A stretch of DNA of 41,057 nucleotides from a virus. Location: IMG/VR virus record IMGVR_UViG_3300045929_000054, positions 1 through 41,057 of that record; one strand, written 5' to 3'. The notes under the pieces were generated by a model, which had not been told where the DNA came from, did no database searches, and saw only the letters and a list, made by a program, of their open reading frames with translations. The translations under genes were made by a program, and so were the position numbers. Numbering within the stretch: position 1 is the first letter of the stretch; each line of letters begins with the position of its first letter. Positions 36,116-41,057 of this stretch are shown here, piece by piece.

Positions 36116-37357
36116 GTGCGAGGTTCCCGTCACTTGCAGTCCTATGCCCGCGCTTACGATCGTCACCACTTCGGGCCAAGCGAACCGGCAGGCGGTGCCG
36201 GGGATACGGGAGGGGCGGAGGCTCTTGCTCGCTTGGCCGCATCACTCTCTCTCGACCAGAGCGATCGCATTCGGCGCGCCATCGCTCTCCTCACTCGCGA
36301 GGTCGCCGAAGTCTCCGAGCCCGGCCCGTCCCTGGTGGACATCAAGGACGTCTACCTCGCTGACCTGAAAACGCGCGCGAGCTCCGAGCACTACCGGACG
36401 ACGAAGCGCCAGCTCGACAAGATCGTCGCGGCGGTGGGTCCGTCGATCCCGTCGCCGCTCGCGGTGCTCCGGTACAGGCAGCATCGGATCGCCGAAGGCC
36501 CCCAGAACATCCGGCACCGGAATCGCCACCGGCCGGCGCTCTCGAACCGCTCCGCGAACATGGACGTCAACGCGCTTCGGGCCTGCCTCAACTGGGCGGT
36601 CGAGGAGGCGCAGATCCTTGGGGCGAATCCCATCGCGGGCGTGAAGTCGCTGCCGCACACGGAGGCGCACCACAACCGGCGATCGCGTGCGCTCTCGGAC
36701 GATGAGGTCGATCGGCTCCTCGACGAGTCGCGGCGCCTCGACGAGTTCCGGGCGTGTCCGCAGACTCCGCTCTGGCGGCTCCTGATCGAGACGGGCATCC
36801 GGTGGGGCGACGCGATGGGGCTTCGGCCGTCGCACGTCCGCGCGGACTGCATCGTCCTCGAAGCGATCACCGCGAAGGGGAAGAGGTCGCGCGAGATCCC
36901 GATCCCGCCGGACCTCGCGCTCGAGCTCGGGACCGTGCTTCCGTTCCGGACCCCGAAGGGCAGGCTCTGGTCCCCGAAGAACGGGAGGAACGGCCGGCGG
37001 CTCTTCCTCGCTACCGTCGTGCGCGCGGGGATTCGGTGGAGCGTGAACGGGAAACAGGTGTTCGTTCACGCGCTCAGAAAGACTGCGGCGAGCCGGATGC
37101 TCAGGCGCGGGGTCCCGCTTCCGATCGTCTCCGCGATGCTCGGGCACAAGGACCCGTCGCTGACGGCTCGGCTCTACGTCGAGATCACGGGCGACCAGCT
37201 CCGCGACGCGATGCGCCCCGCGTGGATCGCTCCTTTGGCACCCGCGGCCTCGGAGGGGTCCACCGCTCCGCGTCACGCAGGAGGCAGATGCGAACACGGG
37301 CACCAACCTTGCGCCCCCGGAGGTCCCCACGATCGAACGCACGGAGGACGGTGCTAA
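36116..37357 (+). CDS. int: Tyrosine integrase
   Basis: 413 aa from GTG 36116 (start uncertain; TTG alternatives inside). An N-terminal SAM-like DNA-binding region (about 72-175, LVDIKDVYLADLKTRASS, then ANMDVNALRACLNWAVEEAQ) is followed by the catalytic domain: R229 (ETGIRWGDAMG), K255 (AKGKRS), H318 and R321 (HALRKTAASRML), H344 (LGHKDPSLT) and Y354 (RLYVEI). All tyrosine recombinase residues are present, so it should be active. The last 57 residues are low complexity and overlap an antisense xis-like gene. attP with a tRNA-Lys half lies 0.25 kb downstream. Confidence 0.93.
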   Translation: MRGSRHLQSYARAYDRHHFGPSEPAGGAGDTGGAEALARLAASLSLDQSDRIRRAIALLTREVAEVSEPGPSLVDIKDVYLADLKTRASSEHYRTTKRQLDKIVAAVGPSIPSPLAVLRYRQHRIAEGPQNIRHRNRHRPALSNRSANMDVNALRACLNWAVEEAQILGANPIAGVKSLPHTEAHHNRRSRALSDDEVDRLLDESRRLDEFRACPQTPLWRLLIETGIRWGDAMGLRPSHVRADCIVLEAITAKGKRSREIPIPPDLALELGTVLPFRTPKGRLWSPKNGRNGRRLFLATVVRAGIRWSVNGKQVFVHALRKTAASRMLRRGVPLPIVSAMLGHKDPSLTARLYVEITGDQLRDAMRPAWIAPLAPAASEGSTAPRHAGGRCEHGHQPCAPGGPHDRTHGGRC

Positions 37358-37418
37358 GAGAACACTTCTTCAGGGCGGCGACCTCGGACAGCGTGACGAT
37401 CTCGGACAGATCCTTCAT
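37185..37418 (-). CDS. xis: Excisionase/AlpA-like helix-turn-helix protein, antisense to int 3' end
   Basis: 77 aa, reverse strand. MKDLSEIVTLSEVAALKKCS, then STVLRAFDRGDLRGRKVGAR and RICLLRDAERW match the MerR-like DNA-binding fold used by Xis/AlpA proteins (a S..EVA..L..S..TV.RA...G.L...KVG...R....D...W pattern). The 3' 173 bases overlap the end of int on the other strand. No SD is evident before its ATG (GCATCTGATCC), so it may be leaderless or depend on the 37469-37605 element. Gene lies between int and attP, the usual place for a directionality factor. Confidence 0.72.
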   Translation of the reverse strand: MKDLSEIVTLSEVAALKKCSLSTVLRAFDRGDLRGRKVGARVRICLLRDAERWTPPRPRVPKERSTRGASRRGAGRP

Positions 37419-37468
37419 GGATCAGATGCTACGGCGATTGTCCGTCATCGTCGAGCTGGCGAACAGAA

Positions 37469-37605
37469 GGTAGCCGGGGCACCTGGCAGGCCCCCACGGG
37501 TAGGCTCCTCAGAGCCCGGCCGGTTAGAACAGCACGACCCAGGGGCGAGCTCTCACACACGGCCCCGCCCAAGGCGGAGCGCCGTCCAGGCAGCCCCCGG
37601 CTACC
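37469..37605 (-). ncRNA. Candidate structured RNA upstream of xis
   Basis: A 137-base segment closed by the perfect 11-bp inverted repeat GGTAGCCGGGG (37469-37479) and CCCCGGCTACC (37595-37605), with CCTGG/CCAGG pairing next to it. Read on the reverse strand, inner hairpins are possible: ACGGC..CCGCC TTG GGCGG..GCCGT and GGCTC TGAG GAGCC. It lies directly after the tRNA-Lys 3' half and before the xis start on the reverse strand. It may be a leader RNA for xis or an attP arm structure. No known RNA family recognised. Confidence 0.45.
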
Positions 37606-37607
37606 AG

Positions 37608-37654
37608 TGCCCGCGGCAGGACTCGAACCTGCGGCCCGGTGATTAAGAATCACC
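37608..37654 (-). other. attP core: 3' half of tRNA-Lys(CTT)
   Basis: On the reverse strand, from the anticodon stem to the discriminator base: anticodon stem GGTGA/TCACC with loop TTCTTAA (anticodon CTT), a 5-base variable loop, T arm GCAGG-TTCGAGT-CCTGC and acceptor 3' strand CGCGGGC with discriminator A. The sequence upstream (37655-37680) does not provide the acceptor complement GCCCGCG or a D arm, so the tRNA is truncated. This is the expected attP of a phage that rebuilds a host tRNA-Lys 3' end on integration. The anticodon arm is extended to a 10-bp palindrome CCCGGTGATT/AATCACCGGG (37635-37657). Confidence 0.85.
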
Positions 37655-37796
37655 GGGTCCGCGGCACGCGGTTTGCCCAGTCACCGGGTCACAGATTCTC
37701 TAAATCGGGCGCTGGTGCTTTGGCGATTACCTGTCTATGATGCTCGCGTGATCGCTGAGAAACCGGCGATCGACTCCGCCGCGTAGGACCACGCGG
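37655..37796 (+). promoter_or_regulatory. attP right arm and candidate early promoter region
   Basis: TCACCGGGTC occurs at 37650-37659 and again at 37681-37690, a direct repeat of attP-arm type. The most AT-rich stretch of the area follows (37691-37741). TATGAT (37736-37741) is a possible -10 for the rightward early genes, though no good -35 is at the right distance. GATCGC/GCGATC (about 37750-37771) forms a short operator-like dyad. All functions are inferred. Confidence 0.35.
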
Positions 37797-37982
37797 CCCG
37801 GGGCTCTCACCCCGGAAGTTAGACGCGCGGAATCTCGCGCAGAACAGGACCAAGCGATGTCCCATTCCATGTGCTCGGATGCTCCCGGGCGTTCACCGAA
37901 TTCGGAGGAAGCGCGCGTCGCAGGCGGCTCTATCCAGTCGCTTGGTCCGGGGTCGTCTCCGGCGCGCGCTCCTTCTTCTTCT
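37797..37982 (+). ncRNA. Structured leader C of the early operon
   Basis: CCGGGG/CCCCGG (37798-37803 with 37810-37815), GCGCG/CGCGC (about 37824-37840), and a perfect 11-bp repeat GGACCAAGCGA/TCGCTTGGTCC (37847-37857 with 37938-37948) lie in succession; the last encloses about 80 bases including a CCGAATTCGG palindrome. A pyrimidine tract CCTTCTTCTTCT (37971-37982) follows. ATG 37857 lies exactly at the left arm of the 11-bp stem, so this stem would hide that start. May be a regulatory leader rather than coding DNA. Confidence 0.45.
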
Positions 37983-38384
37983 GACGGGGTGGTTCTTAAT
38001 CACCAGTCACCGGCACCCGTCGTCGTTCACCTTCGCCTCGACAACTCCGCGTACTCCAACATCCCGACGACGGCGACGTTCCGTCCCGACTGCGGCTGCG
38101 TCGAGATCGCGGACTATCAGGATCCCGACACGTGCTGCGACTTCTCGTTCGAGCCGACCGAGTACGAGGACGAGTTGCGCGAGGCGTTCGACGGGATCGC
38201 GTTCGTGTGCTCGACGTGCGAGATGTGGACCGAGTGGGACGACTGCGGCACGGTCGACGATAGCGGCAAGCGGAACCCGTCCGCCGACGATGCCATGTGC
38301 GTCTCGTGCGTGAACGACGCCGGTTACGCAACGAGCCGGAAGGCGTGCAACGTGCGGCATGACGCGACTGGCGGTGTCTCGTGA
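37857..38384 (+). CDS. Cysteine-rich early protein; N-terminal 43 residues doubtful
   Basis: 175 aa from ATG 37857. The convincing part begins around residue 50 (PVVVHLRLDNSAYSNIPTT) and has many Cys pairs: DCGCVEIADY, DTCCDF, CSTCEMW, DDCGT, CVSC, so it is probably zinc-binding. The first 43 residues overlap the inverted-repeat element C and read as Ser/Pro-rich spacer, so the real start may be GTG 37989. First gene of the early operon that includes the exonuclease and RecT. No family recognised. Confidence 0.55.
   Translation: MSHSMCSDAPGRSPNSEEARVAGGSIQSLGPGSSPARAPSSSDGVVLNHQSPAPVVVHLRLDNSAYSNIPTTATFRPDCGCVEIADYQDPDTCCDFSFEPTEYEDELREAFDGIAFVCSTCEMWTEWDDCGTVDDSGKRNPSADDAMCVSCVNDAGYATSRKACNVRHDATGGVS
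37988..38013 (+). repeat. Second att-core-like element
   Basis: GGTGGTTCTTAATCACC (37988-38004) is the reverse complement of the attP anticodon arm (37638-37654) with one mismatch, and CCAGTCACCGG (38003-38013) repeats 37677-37687 exactly. So a 26-base composite copy of attP sequences lies about 340 bases away, inverted for the core. Could be an auxiliary integrase site or a remnant. Confidence 0.7.
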
Positions 38385-38623
38385 GCGCCCGCCTGCTCCC
38401 GCGCGGCACGAAGCCGCCGCCGGCGCCCGTGCTCGACCTCTCGACGCTCGTCGAGGTCCGCGAGCAGCTGCAGGTCCTCAAGAAGCGCGTCCGGGGTCCC
38501 AAGCGGGTCCTCGTCGCGCTCGAGGGCATGCTCGACCTCGCGATCGCCACGCGGCGACCGGAGGGCGAGGACCATCCGCCGATCAGGCTCCTCCGCGCGG
38601 AGGCGATCGGAGGCCGCCGATGA
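38381..38623 (+). CDS. Hypothetical protein, 80 aa
   Basis: GTG start overlapping the preceding TGA (GTGA). Ala/Leu/Arg-rich with a helical middle (LVEVREQLQVLKKRVRGPK, then ALEGMLDLAIATRRP). Charged, soluble. The stop overlaps the next ATG. It could be a small DNA-associated helical protein; no family is known to me. Confidence 0.65.
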   Translation: MSARLLPRGTKPPPAPVLDLSTLVEVREQLQVLKKRVRGPKRVLVALEGMLDLAIATRRPEGEDHPPIRLLRAEAIGGRR

Positions 38624-38817
38624 CGCGCCGCCAATTTTTCGAGCTCCGCGACCTGCTCGCGGCGACCGACATCCAGGTCGGCGTGCGGGACGCGATCGTG
38701 CAGAAGCTCTACGACATCCGGTGCGAGACGCCGGAGCCGCTCAACGGCTGCACGTGCGGACCGTGTGAACGACTCCGCGCCATCGAGGCGGCCGAGGCCG
38801 ACGCGGTGCGCTCGTGA
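38620..38817 (+). CDS. Hypothetical protein with C-x-C-x2-C motif, 65 aa
   Basis: ATG overlaps the previous stop (ATGA). A helical N-terminus (QFFELRDLLAATDIQVGVRDAI) is followed by CETPEPLNGCTCGPCERL at about 35-52, a potential zinc knuckle, and an acidic helix. The stop overlaps the next GTG. Part of a string of overlapping small genes ahead of the exonuclease. Confidence 0.65.
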   Translation: MTRRQFFELRDLLAATDIQVGVRDAIVQKLYDIRCETPEPLNGCTCGPCERLRAIEAAEADAVRS

Positions 38818-38924
38818 CCGCCGCCGGCGTCGTCGTCCTCGTTCTCGCGGCCGTCTTCCTCTACTGCGCCTCGACGGCTCCGAGGATCGAGTCGGACCCG
38901 GCAGGGAGGGATCGGACCCGATGA
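38814..38924 (+). CDS. 36-aa single-helix membrane peptide
   Basis: GTG 38814 overlaps the stop of the previous gene (GTGA), and its TGA overlaps the exonuclease ATG (ATGA at 38921-38924), strong evidence for a real coupled gene. The chain is VTAAGVVVLVLAAVFLYC followed by a short charged tail (PRIESDPAGRDRTR): one membrane helix of about 16-18 residues. Function unknown. Confidence 0.6.
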   Translation: MTAAGVVVLVLAAVFLYCASTAPRIESDPAGRDRTR

Positions 38925-39853
38925 GCGCCCTCACCGACTTCGACCGCTCGTCGGGCATCGGGGCCTCCGAAGTGGCCGTCGTGCTCGGCCTGGATCCGCG
39001 GCGATCGCAGTTCGATCTCTGGCTCGAGAAGGTCGGCCGGAAGGCCCCGTTCGCGGGGAACCGGTTCACCGAGCTCGGGCACAAGTTCGAACCGATCATC
39101 GCGGACGCCTACGCCGAGCAGCGCGGTCTCGCCCTCGAGGAGACCGTCACGCGCCGGCATCCCGCGGCCGCCTGCGTCTTTGCCACGCCGGACCGACTCG
39201 TCGTCGGATCCCCGCTCGGCGTCGAGTGCAAGGCGGTGTTCTCGCCGCACGTCATGCGCGAGTACGGCGAGACGGGCTCCCGCGACTTCCCCCCGCGGGT
39301 CGCCGCGCAGTGCCTCATGCAGGCCGCCGTCTTCGACCTCGACGCCGTCGACCTCGTCGCGTTCATCGCGGGCGACATCCGGGTCTACCGGGTCGACCGC
39401 GACCGCGCGCTTGAGCAGCGGGTCCTCGATCGACTCTGCGGATGGTGGGAGACGCACGTCCTTGCGTGCGTGGCGCCGCCGATCGACGGCAGCGACAAGG
39501 CTCTCGACTGGATCCAGGATCGGTTCCCCTCGCCGACGCGCGGCATCCTCCGCGCGGACGCGCCCGAGCTCGTGCAGCTCCTCTCGGACCTCCGTGATGC
39601 GAAGCGCGACGTCGACGCGGCGAAGGATCGATTCGACGTCCTGAAGAACAACGTCTGCGCCGTGATCGCCGATGCGTCGGGGATCGAGGCGGACGGCGTC
39701 GGCTCGGTCACGTGGCGGAAGGCCGCGGACAAGGCCGTGACGGATTGGGAGGCGGTCGGTGCGGGCGCCGGGCCCGACGTGATCGCAGCGCACACGACCG
39801 TGCGCACTGGCACCCGGCGCTTCCTCTGCAACTTCCCCAACGGAAAGGAGTGA
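38921..39853 (+). CDS. YqaJ-type viral recombinase/exonuclease, 310 aa
   Basis: Lambda-exonuclease-like family that degrades the 5' strand of double-stranded ends to give single strands for RecT. Signs: SSGIGASEVAVVLGLDPRRS (10-29), ELGHKFEPIIADAY with E57 (51-64), ATPDRLV with D91, GVECKAV with E102 and K104 (the D..EXK nuclease triad), and a Q-containing helix AQCLMQAAVFDLD. Length 310 is normal. ATG overlaps the small membrane peptide stop; the SD CAGGGAGGG lies 15-23 bases upstream. Paired with RecT, 9 bases downstream. Confidence 0.9.
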   Translation: MSALTDFDRSSGIGASEVAVVLGLDPRRSQFDLWLEKVGRKAPFAGNRFTELGHKFEPIIADAYAEQRGLALEETVTRRHPAAACVFATPDRLVVGSPLGVECKAVFSPHVMREYGETGSRDFPPRVAAQCLMQAAVFDLDAVDLVAFIAGDIRVYRVDRDRALEQRVLDRLCGWWETHVLACVAPPIDGSDKALDWIQDRFPSPTRGILRADAPELVQLLSDLRDAKRDVDAAKDRFDVLKNNVCAVIADASGIEADGVGSVTWRKAADKAVTDWEAVGAGAGPDVIAAHTTVRTGTRRFLCNFPNGKE

Positions 39854-39862
39854 CGTTCCCCC

Positions 39863-40762
39863 ATGACCACCGCACCCACGACAACCCAGCAGCAGCCCAC
39901 GCCGCCCGCGGAGACGCGGCCGGCGAAGCCGATGACGCCCTTCGAGCAGCTCATCGGCGGCCTCAAGGCGCGCCGCGCGCTCTTCGACGCCGTGCTGCCG
40001 AAGCACATGAACGTCGATCGCTTCATGCGGTCCGTCCTCGTCGCCGTGACGCGGCAGCCCAAGATCCTCGACTGCAACCTCGAGTCGATCTACAAGTGCT
40101 GCCACGAGGCGGCGACGCTCGGCCTCGAGGTCTCCGGCATCCTCGGGTCCGCCTACCTCGTGCCGTTCAAGCGCGACTGCACGCTCATCCCGGGCTACCG
40201 CGGGCTGATCGGGCTCGCGCGCCAGTCGGGCGAAGTCGAGACGATCGACGCGTTCGCGGTCTACGAGAACGACGACTGCCGCGTGCAGCTCGGGACGGAG
40301 CCGTCGATTCACCACGTCCCGAAACTCGACGGGTCCGACCGCGGGAAGCTGAAGGCGGTCTACGCGGTCGCGAAGATCTTCAACGGCGGGCGGCAGTTCG
40401 TGTACATGCCGCGCGTCGACGTCGAGAAGGTCCGGGACGAGAGCAACGGCTACAAGGCCTCGAAGCAGTTCAAGTTCCCGTCTCCCTGGGACCTGCACTT
40501 CGAAGCGATGGCGCTGAAGACAGCCATCCGCCGGCTGATCAAGGTTCTCCCGATCTCCGTCGAGAAGCTCGCGCGTGCGCAGGAGCTCGACGAGGCACAC
40601 GACGAGGGCAAGGCGCCCGCCCCTGCGGTGATCGACGCCGAGGCCTTCTCGAAGATGGTCGAGGACGCGCAGGCCGCCGAGAAGGCCGCCGGCGCGGTCG
40701 GTGCGGTCGCGGCCGCGGTGGATGGCGGCAAGCCGGCGGGTGAGGCCGCCCCCGCGTCATGA
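39863..40762 (+). CDS. recT: RecT-family single-strand annealing protein, 299 aa
   Basis: RecT proteins bind single strands and anneal them during phage recombination. The motifs VLVAVTRQPKILDCNLESIY, then CCHEAATLGLEVSGILGSAY with the LGLE..G....AYLVPF block, then CTLIPGYRGLIGLARQSGEV match RecT closely (the LVPF...C..IPGYRG signature). The N-terminal 25 residues and the C-terminal 60 are disordered. AAAGGAG precedes ATG at 39863 by about 12 bases. It follows the YqaJ exonuclease, the standard pair. The stop overlaps the next ATG. Confidence 0.93.
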   Translation: MTTAPTTTQQQPTPPAETRPAKPMTPFEQLIGGLKARRALFDAVLPKHMNVDRFMRSVLVAVTRQPKILDCNLESIYKCCHEAATLGLEVSGILGSAYLVPFKRDCTLIPGYRGLIGLARQSGEVETIDAFAVYENDDCRVQLGTEPSIHHVPKLDGSDRGKLKAVYAVAKIFNGGRQFVYMPRVDVEKVRDESNGYKASKQFKFPSPWDLHFEAMALKTAIRRLIKVLPISVEKLARAQELDEAHDEGKAPAPAVIDAEAFSKMVEDAQAAEKAAGAVGAVAAAVDGGKPAGEAAPAS

Positions 40763-41052
40763 GCGCGGCCGCGGAATCGAACGGGGCGGCTCCGGCCGCC
40801 CCCGCGGCGCCGACTCAGGAGAAGCGCAAGCGGTTCAACCTGTCGAGGAGGATCGAGGAGCTCGGCTTCGACCCGTCCCAAGTCCAAGGGCTCCTGACCC
40901 CGATCGAGTACGCGGCGCTGCCGACCATGGTCCGGACAGTCGACGAAGCGCTCGAGCGCCTCCAGGAAGCCAGGAGGGACCACGACGCGGCCTGGAAGGC
41001 AATTGTGCCTCTCATCGAGAAGCTGAAGCCGGCGAAGAAGGAGGGCATGTGA
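40759..41052 (+). CDS. Hypothetical protein, 97 aa
   Basis: ATG overlaps the RecT stop. Ala/Pro-rich N-terminus (30 residues, disordered), then basic (EKRKRFNLSRRIEELGFDPS), then helical (VRTVDEALERLQEARRDHDAAW) ending in Lys-rich residues. Could be a helical nucleic-acid or partner-binding protein; no family is recognised. It stops 5 bases from the window end, after which, if the genome is circularly permuted, base 1 and the XRE gene follow. Confidence 0.65.
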   Translation: MSAAAESNGAAPAAPAAPTQEKRKRFNLSRRIEELGFDPSQVQGLLTPIEYAALPTMVRTVDEALERLQEARRDHDAAWKAIVPLIEKLKPAKKEGM

Positions 41053-41057
41053 CCGAT

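Noticed and set aside
37441-37620. Known RNA family (6S, SRP, tmRNA) for the 37469-37605 element
   Set aside because: None of the signature sequences of those RNAs are visible; it remains an unnamed inverted-repeat element.
37608-37680. Complete functional tRNA-Lys gene
   Set aside because: The 5' half lacks the acceptor complement GCCCGCG and a D arm; only the 3' half is present, which fits attP.
38861-40600. Long reverse-strand open frame over the exonuclease and RecT genes
   Set aside because: Composition is the typical complement of high-GC coding DNA; the forward frames carry clear YqaJ and RecT motifs.
1-41057. CRISPR arrays or insertion sequences
   Set aside because: No regularly spaced repeats with unique spacers and no transposase genes were seen; the only tandem array is the two-unit iteron-like repeat at 5364.

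Overview
The window is one essentially complete temperate siphophage genome of about 41 kb and very high GC content. Evidence for a phage: terminase, portal, capsid, a tail module with a programmed frameshift, a tyrosine integrase, an attP site in a tRNA-Lys 3' half, and nothing chromosomal. The contig ends fall inside one rightward early operon (37.9-41.05 kb continuing at base 74), so the termini look arbitrary; base 11-30 is a run of 20 C, probably an edge artefact. The host is not identifiable, but two lipoproteins and an NlpC/P60 tail hydrolase suggest a high-GC diderm (Gram-negative) bacterium.

Layout. 0.07-5.0 kb: regulators (two XRE proteins, a large ParB-domain protein) and many small, tightly overlapping early genes, several with zinc-ribbon cysteines. 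5.06-6.4 kb: replication and recombination, with a DUF1376 protein whose gene carries iteron-like repeats (candidate origin), and a RusA resolvase. 6.6-9.4 kb: small proteins, then small and large terminase. 9.5-11.3 kb: a lipoprotein, a two-helix holin-like protein and a membrane-anchored PAS protein. 11.3-18.0 kb: head genes (DUF4055 portal, Mu F-like minor head protein fused to an HExxH metallopeptidase, scaffold, P22-like coat) with one reverse-strand membrane gene inserted. 18.0-21.8 kb: connector, tail completion, tail tube, and the G/GT chaperones with a GGGAAAC slippery site. 21.7-32.98 kb: tape measure and a GTA-like tip series (DUF2460, DUF2163, NlpC/P60, gpJ-like hub), interrupted by a kelch-like protein and small genes, then tail fibre proteins. 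33.0-36.0 kb: accessory island (secreted 627-residue protein, membrane proteins, polyglycine lipoprotein). 36.1-37.7 kb: integrase, antisense excisionase-like gene, attP. 37.86-41.05 kb: early genes including a YqaJ exonuclease and RecT.

The genome-wide oddity is in the gaps. Most intergenic stretches of 80-190 bases carry long GC-rich inverted repeats followed by a pyrimidine tract (TTCYTTTC type) and then a Shine-Dalgarno sequence. Two of them (near 1956 and 4484) share an exact CCGGATGTTCCGG dyad. They may be terminators adapted to a GC-rich genome, operators, or RNA leaders that mask ribosome binding sites. Other second-look items are the membrane PAS protein, the minor head-metallopeptidase fusion, repeated beta modules shared between tail proteins, the candidate origin inside the replication gene, and two coding frames with no ordinary start codon.
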